Translations under genes and position numbers: made by a program | Shown: one piece after another, positions 25,424-32,920 of the stretch | Layout: every line of letters starts with the position of its first letter | Position numbering within the stretch: position 1 is the stretch's first letter | Notes under the pieces: generated by a model | The model's database searches: none | The model's input: the letters and a program-made list of their open reading frames with translations, nothing else | What the model was told of the DNA's origin: nothing | Assembly: GCF_017566145.1 (NCBI RefSeq) | Contig: NZ_JABFCL010000014.1 | Coordinates: 1 to 64,000 of the forward strand | Origin: Bittarella massiliensis (ex Durand et al. 2017) | GTDB lineage: Bacteria; Bacillota; Clostridia; Oscillospirales; Ruminococcaceae | Reading direction: 5' to 3' | Length of the DNA stretch: 64,000 bases

Positions 25424-25537
25424 CTATCGGGACCGCTTGCCCCGGCCGCGCTCCTTGCTGCCGCAAAAGAGCGCACAGCAGACAAATCCCACCAGAAAGC
25501 CGCCCCAGGCGCAGAGCACCCCAATCCAAATCGCCAC
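25424..25537 (-). CDS. Predicted 37-aa single-pass membrane peptide
   Basis: Short open frame. A GTG start is preceded by GGGGGGAAGGG. The product begins MAIWIGVLCAWGGFLVGFV, a clear hydrophobic helix of about 20 residues, and ends in the strongly basic KERGRGKRSR, giving a one-helix peptide with its tail in the cytoplasm. It resembles in layout the very small DUF3789-like proteins of Clostridia. A minus-strand TATACT (about 25579-25584) lies upstream. The gene is a prediction; the rest of the 413-base gap has no other coding signal. Confidence 0.45.
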   Translation of the reverse strand: MAIWIGVLCAWGGFLVGFVCCALFCGSKERGRGKRSR

Positions 25538-25709
25538 TTTTCCCTTCCCCCCTTCGGCGGGCCGCCGGACGGCCCCTCTGTTTTCAGTATATGTGGCGAG
25601 AGGAGAAGTGTCCCCGCATTTTGCGCATCTTGGGCAAAGGAAGCCGGCTCACAGGGGAGAAATTGCCCCTTTTCGAGAAAAAAGGCCGCTTTCCTTCCCC
25701 TGGGGGCTA

Positions 25710-25718
25710 TGCTATAAT
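25710..25718 (+). promoter_or_regulatory. Extended -10 promoter of the trkA pair
   Basis: TGC followed by TATAAT is an extended -10 element, which can work without a strong -35 box, about 60 bases before the first RCK gene. Confidence 0.6.
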
Positions 25719-25776
25719 TGGGATACTTACAGACGAGGCAGGAATTGCGCAATATGAGAAAGAGGGTTTTTGAGGG

Positions 25777-26397
25777 ATGAATATCGTAGTGGTCGGCTGC
25801 GGCAAGGTGGGTTCGAGCCTGGCTAAAAAACTGCAGCGGGACGGGCACGACGTGGCTGTGGTGGATGAGGCGGAGGAGCGCTTTGAGCGCCTGGGCGACA
25901 GCTTTGACGGCATCACCGTGGCCGGAGTGCCCTTTGACGAGGAGGTCCTCAAGGCCGCCGGCATCGAGGGATGCGACGCCCTGGCTGCCGTCACCCAGGA
26001 CGACAACATCAACATCATGGTGGGCCAGGTGGCCCGAGAGCTCTTTTCGGTGCCCACCGTCATCACCCGCATCTACGACCCTGCCCGCAAGGACGTATTC
26101 GTCCACTTCGGGCTGCACACCGTCTGCCCCACCAACCTGACGGTGGACGCCATTACCCAGTCGCTGACCACCGGTTCGGCACGGCAGTACGCCACCTTTG
26201 GCTCCACCACCCTCTCCTACGTCTACCTGCCGGTGGAGCCCGGCCAGGTGGGGCGGCAGACCGACTGCCTGTCCCTGGAGGCGGGGTTGCAGCTGCTGGG
26301 GGTCTTGCACGGCGACACCACCATGGAGCTGTGCTGTCGCAACCCCATTGCCCTGCGCCCCGGGGACACCCTGATCGCCGTAAAAATCGTCGACTGA
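25777..26397 (+). CDS. TrkA/KtrA-like potassium channel regulatory protein (RCK), first copy
   Basis: 206 aa. The Rossmann RCK-N domain starts MNIVVVGCGKVGSSLAKKL, with the acidic residue at the end of beta-2 in VAVVDEAE, followed by an RCK-C segment. Such soluble subunits bind NAD(H) or nucleotides and gate a TrkH/KtrB channel at the membrane. The next gene is a second RCK protein; no channel subunit is in the window. A short GAGGG ribosome-binding site precedes the ATG. Confidence 0.85.
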   Translation: MNIVVVGCGKVGSSLAKKLQRDGHDVAVVDEAEERFERLGDSFDGITVAGVPFDEEVLKAAGIEGCDALAAVTQDDNINIMVGQVARELFSVPTVITRIYDPARKDVFVHFGLHTVCPTNLTVDAITQSLTTGSARQYATFGSTTLSYVYLPVEPGQVGRQTDCLSLEAGLQLLGVLHGDTTMELCCRNPIALRPGDTLIAVKIVD

Positions 26398-26419
26398 ATA
26401 TGAGAGAAGAGGAAACAAG

Positions 26420-27076
26420 ATGAACGTCGTTATTGTTGGCGGGGGGAAAATTGGCCTCTATCTCGCCGAGACACTGCTCAACCACGGCCACCGGCCCCAC
26501 GTGGTGGAAATCGACAAGCGCACCTGCGCCCACCTGGCCGACACCCTGGACATCCCTGTCATCTGCGGGGACGGCACCACCATCGAGGCGCTGGAGAGCG
26601 CCGACGTGGGGACAGCCGACGCCCTCATCAGCGTCTCCGGACGGGATGAGGACAACCTCATCTCCTGCCAGCTGGCAAAGATGAAGTTCGGGGTCAAAAA
26701 GACGGTCGCCCGGGTCAACAACCCCCGCAACCTGCGGGTGATGAAAAAGCTGGGGGTGGACGTGCCGGTCTGCACCACCAACAACATTGTGCGGGTCATC
26801 GAGCACGAGGCGGACAACGCCCAGATCAAACTGCTCATGAGCCTCAACGCCGGGGCGGCCTCTCTCAACGAGATCGTCATCCCCGACCACTTTCCCAAGG
26901 CCGGGCAGACCCTGGCCGAGATCGGCCTGAGCAAGGACGTGGTGGTGGTCACCATCACCCGGGGGGAGGAGATGCTCATCCCCCGCGGCGAGACCACCCT
27001 GGAGAGCGGCGACAAGGTGATGGTCATCGCCAAAAACCACTCCCTCCACGACATCAACGAGCTCTTCGGCAGATGA
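26420..27076 (+). CDS. TrkA/KtrA-like potassium channel regulatory protein (RCK), second copy
   Basis: 218 aa. MNVVIVGGGKIGLYLAETL is a GxGxxG nucleotide-binding start, with VVEIDKRTC, VICGDGT and RVNNPRN as in TrkA, and an RCK-C domain at the C-terminus ending HDINELFGR. It is only partly similar to the preceding protein, so the two are diverged paralogues that may assemble a heteromeric gating ring. A GAGGAAACAAG site precedes the ATG; the genes are 22 bases apart. Confidence 0.88.
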   Translation: MNVVIVGGGKIGLYLAETLLNHGHRPHVVEIDKRTCAHLADTLDIPVICGDGTTIEALESADVGTADALISVSGRDEDNLISCQLAKMKFGVKKTVARVNNPRNLRVMKKLGVDVPVCTTNNIVRVIEHEADNAQIKLLMSLNAGAASLNEIVIPDHFPKAGQTLAEIGLSKDVVVVTITRGEEMLIPRGETTLESGDKVMVIAKNHSLHDINELFGR

Positions 27077-27082
27077 GAGAAA

Positions 27083-27135
27083 AAAGAAAAAGGGAGGGCG
27101 GACCGGCCAAAAAGCCGAGCCGCCCTCCCTTTTTT
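27083..27135. terminator. Bidirectional terminator
   Basis: AAAAAGGGAGGGCGG pairs with CCGCCCTCCCTTTTTT between trkA and the convergent birA. Confidence 0.88.
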
Positions 27136-27884
27136 CACCGGTAGCCGTAGAGGCCCCGCACCGAGGCCTCGCCGCTGCAGACCGGCACGATTTGACCGCC
27201 GATCTCCACCAAGAGCGAGCCGTCCTCCCCCACGTCCACCGCCCGGCCCACCGCCTCACGCCCCTCCCAGAGGACCCGGACAGTGTGCTCCAAGGTGGCG
27301 CTGCGGGCCCGATAGGCAGGGAGGAGGGGGGGAAGCCCCTGGGCGAGAAACTGCTGGACGCGCCGGTCGCAGTGGGCGAGCACCTGCACAGCCAGCTCCT
27401 GGGGGGCGAGGCGGACACCGCACTCGCTCAGGAGAGAGCCGCCGTGGGGCAGCTGCCAGCGGGCAAAATCCGCCGCCGTCTGGGTCAGGTTGACCCCAAT
27501 GCCGCAGACAGCGGCGGTCTCCTCCCCCACGACCCCCTCGCAGAGGATGCCGCACACCTTTTTGCCCCCCACCACCAGGTCGTTTGGCCACTTGATCTCC
27601 GCCCTGCAGCCGGCGGCCTCCTCCAGCGCCTCGGACACCGCCAGGCCGACGCAGAGGGGCAGGGCCACCACCTGCCGCAATTCGATGCCCTTGAGGACAA
27701 AGGAGAGGGCCATCCCGCTGTCGGCGGTGTCGGCCCAGCTCTTGCCGCGGCGGCCCCGGCCCGCTGTCTGCCGCAGCGCCAGCACCGCCGCCCCGTCGGG
27801 CAGGTCGGCCAGGTGGGTCTTGCAGTGGGTGTTGGTGGAACCCAGTTCGGCAAAGACCCGGGGGACCCGCTCCAGCCGGCTCAT
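27135..27884 (-). CDS. birA: Biotin-[acetyl-CoA-carboxylase] ligase, class I
   Basis: 249 aa. ELGSTNTHCK, GRGRRGKSWAD (biotinyl-AMP loop) and IKWPNDLVVGGKKVCGIL are the BirA signatures. The protein starts directly at the catalytic domain, so it lacks the DNA-binding wing of repressor-type BirA and is purely an enzyme. Start and upstream stop overlap as ATGA with the YfcE-like gene, indicating translational coupling. Confidence 0.93.
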   Translation of the reverse strand: MSRLERVPRVFAELGSTNTHCKTHLADLPDGAAVLALRQTAGRGRRGKSWADTADSGMALSFVLKGIELRQVVALPLCVGLAVSEALEEAAGCRAEIKWPNDLVVGGKKVCGILCEGVVGEETAAVCGIGVNLTQTAADFARWQLPHGGSLLSECGVRLAPQELAVQVLAHCDRRVQQFLAQGLPPLLPAYRARSATLEHTVRVLWEGREAVGRAVDVGEDGSLLVEIGGQIVPVCSGEASVRGLYGYR

Positions 27885-28360
27885 CCGCGCACCTCCGCCA
27901 CACTGAAGAGAACGCCGCTCTCCCGCACGTCCAGCACCCCGTAGGTGGGCGGCCCCTCCTTCGGGTGGGCAATGCTGCCGGGGTTGAGGAGGTAGACCCC
28001 CTCTCTGTACTCCTGGCAGGGGGTGTGGCTGTGGCCGAAGAGGACCACGTCCGCCCCCAGCTGCCGGGCCTTGTCCCAGAGGTGGTCGGTGCTGAACTTG
28101 GCCCCGTAGTGGTGTCCATGGGTAAAAAAGAGGGTGTGGCCCTCGACCTGTTGCGTCTGCTCCGCCGGCTCCTCGCTGCCAAAATCACAGTTGCCCCGCA
28201 CCGCCCAGAACTGCAGCTGCGGGTGGTTTTGCCGCAGGGCCTGCAAGGCGCCCTCGCTGTCCCCCAGGTGGATGTAGGCGGCGCACTCGGGGTGGCTGCG
28301 GATCACCCGCTCCATCCCCCCGAGCTTGCCGTGGTTGTCCGAAAAGACGATGAACTTCAA
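27881..28360 (-). CDS. YfcE/MJ0936-type metallophosphoesterase
   Basis: 159 aa. All phosphoesterase motifs are present: FSDNHG, LGDSEG, RGNCD, THGHHYG and GHSHTP, giving a two-metal site; homologues hydrolyse phosphodiesters in the cytoplasm. A TTG at 28360 gives the normal KFIVFSDNHG start behind GGGGGGCAGGGG; ATGs further upstream lack a ribosome-binding site. It is coupled to birA by a 4-base overlap. Confidence 0.85.
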   Translation of the reverse strand: MKFIVFSDNHGKLGGMERVIRSHPECAAYIHLGDSEGALQALRQNHPQLQFWAVRGNCDFGSEEPAEQTQQVEGHTLFFTHGHHYGAKFSTDHLWDKARQLGADVVLFGHSHTPCQEYREGVYLLNPGSIAHPKEGPPTYGVLDVRESGVLFSVAEVRG

Positions 28361-28424
28361 ACCCCTGCCCCCCATCTGCCAGGCGGCGCCCGGCACACTC
28401 TTTCTGCCCCCTACTCTAACACAA

Positions 28425-28469
28425 AAACGCCCCGGTGAAAAGGGCGGCTACCTTTCACCGGGGCGCATT
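28425..28469 (-). terminator. Terminator downstream of the phosphate transporter pair
   Basis: GCCCCGGTGAAA pairs with TTTCACCGGGGC; on the minus strand it is followed by GTTTTTGTG. Confidence 0.75.
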
Positions 28470-28484
28470 TTCTTCACCTTGCTG

Positions 28485-28934
28485 TCAGCTCTTTTTGACC
28501 CCAATGCGGGCCAGGGTCTCGGTGGCCTGGGCGACCACAGCGGCCAACAGGGCCTCCCGCGGCCCTTCGGCCAGGGCATAGAGGGCCTCCAAATCCCGCT
28601 CCATCTCCGGCAGATGGGCGAGGATGTCACCCCCCCGGCCGTTTTGACGGGCGCATTTCAGCGCCTGCACGGCGGTCCCCAACCAGTCCAACAAGGGCTG
28701 GGCCAACGGGGACAGCCGCCCCCCCAGGGCTCGGGCCAGGGCCACGCATTGGCGCAGCTGGCTGTACAGGGCGCAGAGGTCCTCCCTGTCCACCGGCAGG
28801 ATGAAGGCCCGCTGGATCATCAGATAGCCCTGTCCCCCCTCCCGGGGGGCCGGTTTCCCTCGACAGAGGGCCGACAGCTCCTCCAACACCTGACCCACGC
28901 AGGAAAAGAGCCTATTCTCACTTTTCAAATGCAT
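28485..28934 (-). CDS. Short PhoU/DUF47-like protein next to PiT
   Basis: 149 aa, helical. FILPVDREDLCALYSQLRQC closely matches the conserved helix of DUF47 (PhoU-like) proteins, which usually run to about 205 aa and accompany PiT transporters. This protein is some 50 residues shorter. It lies directly downstream of the PiT gene on the same strand, with GAGAGGAAAAAAC before its ATG, so a regulatory partner of phosphate import is likely. Confidence 0.65.
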   Translation of the reverse strand: MHLKSENRLFSCVGQVLEELSALCRGKPAPREGGQGYLMIQRAFILPVDREDLCALYSQLRQCVALARALGGRLSPLAQPLLDWLGTAVQALKCARQNGRGGDILAHLPEMERDLEALYALAEGPREALLAAVVAQATETLARIGVKKS

Positions 28935-29040
28935 TGTTTTTTCCTCTCCCGAAACAATTTGGGCGGGCAGAGAAGAGCTTTCTCCGCCCGCATACCCTCT
29001 ATCTCTATGCCCCTTTTAAGCGGGATATGCCGGGAAGTGC

Positions 29041-30003
29041 TCACAGGCGGATGAGAAACTTGGTGAGGAAGAAACCCAGCGCCCCGCAGACGGGAAAGGT
29101 GTAGAGCCAGCCCTTGAAGATGTCCATCACCACCGAGACGTTGACCTTTTTCACCGACTGGCGGGCGCAGGCGCCGACGATGGCGGTGGTCTTGATGTGG
29201 CTGGTGCTCACCGGCACCCCAGTGAGGCTGGCGGTGAGCAGCCCTGCGGAGGAGGCCACGTCGGAGGCAAGGCCCTGGTACTTCTCCATCCGCACCATGT
29301 CCATCCCCACCTTTTTGATGATTTTAAAGCCCCCCATCAGGGTGCCCACCGTCATCACCGCCGAGACGGTGACCAGGGCCAGGGGGCCGATCTCCCCCAC
29401 CGCGTAGCGGTAGGCGCCCAGAAACTTGAGGCCGTCCTGGGCGCCGTGGAGAAAGGCGGTGCAACACAGAAAGGCCACCTGCCCCCGGTCGATGGCCCGC
29501 TCGGTGCGAAAGCGGCCCCGGCCGTCGGCCAGCAGCGCGAGGACGGCAGCCACCAGGTACCCGGCAATGAAGCCGAAGGCCACCGAGATGACAAAGCCCT
29601 TGAGCACCTTGACCCACTGGGCAAAATTTACCGACTCAAGCGACCAGTTGACCGCCAGGGCCCCGCCGGTGAGACCGGCGATGAGGCCGTGGCTCTCGGA
29701 GGTGGGGACCCCCAGCGTCCAACCGAAAAAGCCCCAGAGTGCGATGGTGAGAAGGGCAGCCAGCACCACCGCCTGCCCCGCCCCGGTGGGGATGCGCACC
29801 AGGGAGGAGATGGTGTCGGCCACGCTGGAATTGAGCCGGTACATCACCAACACCCCCAGGAAGTTGCAAGCCCCTCCCAGGGCCGCCGCGGTGACAGGGC
29901 GAAGGGCCCGGGTGCAGACCGCGGTGGCCATGGCGTTGGGCGCGTCGGTAAAGCCGTTGATAAAGACGGCGGCGGCAATGCCCCAAAAACAGAGCAGTTC
30001 CAT
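29041..30003 (-). CDS. pit: PiT-family inorganic phosphate transporter
   Basis: 320 aa with about ten hydrophobic segments. The N-terminal GFTDAPNAMATAV and C-terminal LHGAQDGLKF correspond to the two inverted repeats with the GANDxxN/GAQD-type signature of PiT permeases. It should import phosphate with a cation across the cytoplasmic membrane. GGGGTGAGGAG precedes the ATG. The PhoU-like gene follows. Confidence 0.92.
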   Translation of the reverse strand: MELLCFWGIAAAVFINGFTDAPNAMATAVCTRALRPVTAAALGGACNFLGVLVMYRLNSSVADTISSLVRIPTGAGQAVVLAALLTIALWGFFGWTLGVPTSESHGLIAGLTGGALAVNWSLESVNFAQWVKVLKGFVISVAFGFIAGYLVAAVLALLADGRGRFRTERAIDRGQVAFLCCTAFLHGAQDGLKFLGAYRYAVGEIGPLALVTVSAVMTVGTLMGGFKIIKKVGMDMVRMEKYQGLASDVASSAGLLTASLTGVPVSTSHIKTTAIVGACARQSVKKVNVSVVMDIFKGWLYTFPVCGALGFFLTKFLIRL

Positions 30004-30104
30004 CTCCTCACCCCTCTCGCCAAACGGTGGCGGCGCGCCGGCACGCGCCGCTCACCCCTACTATATGTCGTCGCCAGCAGGGCCAGAACCGGGGCAGAGA
30101 GGCG

Positions 30105-30138
30105 CAAAAAAGCGGGCAGACGGCGCCTGTCTGCCCAC
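30105..30138 (-). terminator. rsmI terminator
   Basis: On the minus strand GGGCAGAC pairs with GTCTGCCC, followed by GCTTTTTT. Confidence 0.85.
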
Positions 30139-30162
30139 TTGTTTTCCACTTTTTGAGGGGTG

Positions 30163-30990
30163 TTACCGCCCTTCCTGCAGGGCGGTGTAAATTTGCGATT
30201 TGCGGTGGCCGGTCTGGCGGGCGGCCTCCTTGCAGGCGGCGGTGGGGGCCTGCCCCTCCTCCACCAGGCGGCGGGCCAGGGCGACGGCCTCTTCCAGGGC
30301 AACCTGAACGGGTTGGGGCGGGGTGTACCCCTCCACCACCAGCACGTATTCCCCCTTGGGGGAGTGGTCGGCATAGTGTTCCAACGCGCCGCTGAAGGTG
30401 GTTCTCACCACCTCTTCGTGGAGCTTGGTCAACTCCCGGCAGAGGGCGACCCGGCGATCCCCCAGCCCCTCCCTCAGGTCCTGCAGGGTGGTGAGGAGCT
30501 TGTGGGGCGCCTCGTAAAAGACGAGGGTGTGGCGCATCTGGCGAATTTCCTCCAGGTGGGCCAGCCGGTTTTTGCGGGTGGTGGAGAGAAACCCCTCAAA
30601 GGAGAAGCGGCTGGTGGGCAGCCCGCTGACGGCCAGGGCGGCGATGACCGCGCTGGGGCCGGGCACCACCTCGATCGCCACCTCCCGCTCCCGGCAGAGG
30701 CGCACCAGGTCCTCCCCCGGGTCGGAGATGCAGGGCATCCCCGCATCGGTGACCACAGCGCAGCTCTCCCCGGCGAGAATCCGGCCCACGATCTCCTCTC
30801 CCCGGGCGCGGATGTTGTGCTCGTAGTAGCTGACCATCGGCTTTTTCACACCGAAGCGGTTGAGGAGCTTGAGGGTGACCCGGGTGTCCTCAGCGGCAAT
30901 AAAATCGCAATTTTGCAGCACCTCCAGCGCTCGGGGCGAGAGGTCCCCCAGATTGCCGATGGGGGTGCCCACCACATATAATTTTGACAC
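30163..30990 (-). CDS. rsmI: 16S rRNA (cytidine-1402-2'-O)-methyltransferase
   Basis: 275 aa. LYVVGTPIGNLGDLSPRA, AEDTR, SDAGMPCISDPG and PGPSAVIAAL are RsmI hallmarks. It methylates the ribose of C1402 in the 30S decoding centre using SAM. GTG start after GGAGGAAAACAAC. It follows the YabB-like methyltransferase by 13 bases, the order found in the yaa/yab cluster of Firmicutes. Confidence 0.95.
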   Translation of the reverse strand: MSKLYVVGTPIGNLGDLSPRALEVLQNCDFIAAEDTRVTLKLLNRFGVKKPMVSYYEHNIRARGEEIVGRILAGESCAVVTDAGMPCISDPGEDLVRLCREREVAIEVVPGPSAVIAALAVSGLPTSRFSFEGFLSTTRKNRLAHLEEIRQMRHTLVFYEAPHKLLTTLQDLREGLGDRRVALCRELTKLHEEVVRTTFSGALEHYADHSPKGEYVLVVEGYTPPQPVQVALEEAVALARRLVEEGQAPTAACKEAARQTGHRKSQIYTALQEGR

Positions 30991-31003
30991 GTTGTTTTCC
31001 TCC

Positions 31004-31723
31004 TCACAGGGGTTTGTAAAGGCCGTTGAAAGCGGGGTTGGGGGCGCCGTCGGGCCCCTGGGTGTAAAGGCAGCCCTCCACCCGCAGGGAGGGACGGCCC
31101 CCCTTGCGCCCCTCTATCAAAACAAGCCAGGGTGCGCTGCCGGGGCGGCCGCCCACCAGCTGCAGCCGCTTGGGTTCCAGCCCTGTGCCGCGCAGGGCGG
31201 CAAAGACCTCTGCCAACCGCTGGGGGCGCTGGCAAAGGCAGAACCGGCCGCCGCTGCGCAGCAGCCGGGCCGCACTGCGGCAGACGTCTTCCAGGGTGCA
31301 GCCCCCTTCCTGCCGGGCCAGGCGGGCGCTGGCAGAGACGTTGGCCGGACCGGTGTCCGCCCGAAAATAGGGCGGGTTGCAGGTGACCAGGTCAAAAGCC
31401 CCGGCGGGAAGGCGGCCCTCCAACCGGCGCAGATCGGCCTCCAGCGGGTAGAGGGGCGGGTTGCCCGAGCGGGCCACCGAGCGGGCAAAGAGCCGGACGG
31501 CCGCCGGCTGCAGTTCGACCCCGTCCACCCGGGCGGGGCGGAAGTCCCGCCAGAGGAGAAAAGGGATGATGCCACAGCCACAGCCCAGGTCGGCCACCCG
31601 ATCGCCCCGGCGAGGGGCGGCAAAGCGGGCCAGCAAAAAGGCGTCGAGGCCGAAGCGGTGCTCGCCGCTTACCGACAGGAAAAGGCCCCTGCCCAGCGCC
31701 TCCTCCCCCTGCGCTTTTTCCAT
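31004..31723 (-). CDS. tRNA1(Val) (adenine-37-N6)-methyltransferase-like protein
   Basis: 239-aa class I SAM methyltransferase of the YabB/TrmN6 group. VADLGCGCGIIPFLL is the SAM loop, and VTCNPPYF is the NPPY catalytic motif for N6-adenine methylation. The ATG at 31723 follows AAAGGGGGGGAG; the frame extending upstream only overlaps the ferredoxin. It probably forms an operon with rsmI. Confidence 0.88.
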   Translation of the reverse strand: MEKAQGEEALGRGLFLSVSGEHRFGLDAFLLARFAAPRRGDRVADLGCGCGIIPFLLWRDFRPARVDGVELQPAAVRLFARSVARSGNPPLYPLEADLRRLEGRLPAGAFDLVTCNPPYFRADTGPANVSASARLARQEGGCTLEDVCRSAARLLRSGGRFCLCQRPQRLAEVFAALRGTGLEPKRLQLVGGRPGSAPWLVLIEGRKGGRPSLRVEGCLYTQGPDGAPNPAFNGLYKPL

Positions 31724-31809
31724 CTTCTCCCCCCCTTTTTCGGGCATAGAGAAGCGGGCGGCAGACATCCACTGCCCGCCGCCCGCTGGTATGCATGATG
31801 TGCTGTTTC

Positions 31810-31980
31810 CTACTCCGCCTGGGGAGCGCCCACCGGGCAGACGCCGGCACAGGAGCCGCAGTCGATGCAGGTGTCTGCGTCGATCACGTACTTGCCGTCG
31901 CCCTCGGAAATCGCGTTTACGGGGCAAGCCGCCTCGCAAGCGCCACAGCTGATGCAATCGTCATTGATCTTGTAAGCCAT
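31810..31980 (-). CDS. 2[4Fe-4S] ferredoxin
   Basis: 56-aa clostridial-type ferredoxin. Two complete CxxCxxCxxxCP motifs, CISCGACEAACP and CIDCGSCAGVCP, bind two cubane clusters for low-potential electron transfer. It starts MAYKINDDC behind GGGAGGTGG and has its own promoter, so it is an independent unit inserted within the yaa/yab-type cluster. This gene supports an anaerobic lifestyle. Confidence 0.97.
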   Translation of the reverse strand: MAYKINDDCISCGACEAACPVNAISEGDGKYVIDADTCIDCGSCAGVCPVGAPQAE

Positions 31981-32009
31981 TGGAATTCCACCTCCCTCAT
32001 GTTACCCCT

Positions 32010-32037
32010 ATTCTAACATACTTTCGTGAAATTACAA
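32010..32037 (-). promoter_or_regulatory. Ferredoxin promoter
   Basis: Minus-strand TTGTAA, 16 bp, TAGAAT, about 30 bases upstream of the ferredoxin start. Confidence 0.7.
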
Positions 32038-32040
32038 GAA

Positions 32041-32913
32041 TTATTCGGCAACTTTTTTGTCGCCTTTATGGCCGCCCTGGCGGCCCCCGTCCCGGGCTTT
32101 CCCGGCGCGAATGACGGTGACATCCTCCCTCTGGAAAACCTTGGGGGGTGCGGCCTCATCCTTTTGCAAGCTGACTTTTAGCCGCCCGGTGATGACGTTT
32201 GCCTCGGTGACCACACCGGGCCCCTCGGCGGTCTTGACTAAGGAGCCGGGGCGAGGGGTGAGGCGGCCAAACTCCTCATACCCCTTCTGCTCGTACTTGA
32301 GACAGCACATCAGCCGCCCGCAGGTGCCGGAGATTTTGGTGGGGTTGAGGGAGAGGCCCTGTTCCTTCGCCATCTTGATGGAGACCGGCTGGAACTCGCC
32401 CAGGAAGGTGGAGCAGCAAAACGGCCGCCCGCAGACCCCCAGGCCCCCCAACATCTTGCTCTCGTCGCGCACCCCGATCTGGCGCAGCTCGATGCGGGTG
32501 CGAAAGACCGAGGCCAGATCTTTGACCAGCTCGCGAAAATCGACCCGGCCGTCGGCGGTGAAGTAAAAGAGGATTTTGCTGCCGTCAAAGGTATACTCCA
32601 CGTCGATGAGCTTCATGTCCAGGTGGAACTTCTCAATCTTTTTCAAACAGACCGCATAGGCCTCTTTTTCTTTTTTTCGGTTGCGCGCAAGCTTGTCCAG
32701 GTCCTCCTGGGTGGCGGCGCGCACCACCTTTTTTAAGGGTTTGACGATGGTGCCGTCGGCCACCTGGCGGTTGGCCATGGCCACCTGCCCGCACTCGATG
32801 CCGCGGGCGGTCTCCACGATCACCCGGGAGCCCTTGGGCATCTGCACCCCGTCGGGGTCGAAATAGTACACTTTGCCCACGTTTTTAAAACGCACGCCAA
32901 TTACTTCTGCCAT
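32041..32913 (-). CDS. yaaT: PSP1-domain protein YaaT/RicT
   Basis: 290 aa. VIGVRFKNVGKVYYFDP, GSRVIVETARGIECGQV and the cysteine-rich block CGRPFCCSTFL...GTCGRLMCCLKYE define PSP1/RicT. In Bacillus, RicT forms the Fe-S-bearing Y-complex that promotes mRNA maturation and entry into sporulation. The C-terminal tail is Lys/Gly-rich. It overlaps the holB operon (7 bases after holB), and GGAGGG precedes the ATG at slightly long spacing. Confidence 0.92.
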   Translation of the reverse strand: MAEVIGVRFKNVGKVYYFDPDGVQMPKGSRVIVETARGIECGQVAMANRQVADGTIVKPLKKVVRAATQEDLDKLARNRKKEKEAYAVCLKKIEKFHLDMKLIDVEYTFDGSKILFYFTADGRVDFRELVKDLASVFRTRIELRQIGVRDESKMLGGLGVCGRPFCCSTFLGEFQPVSIKMAKEQGLSLNPTKISGTCGRLMCCLKYEQKGYEEFGRLTPRPGSLVKTAEGPGVVTEANVITGRLKVSLQKDEAAPPKVFQREDVTVIRAGKARDGGRQGGHKGDKKVAE

Positions 32914-32920
32914 CTTGCAA

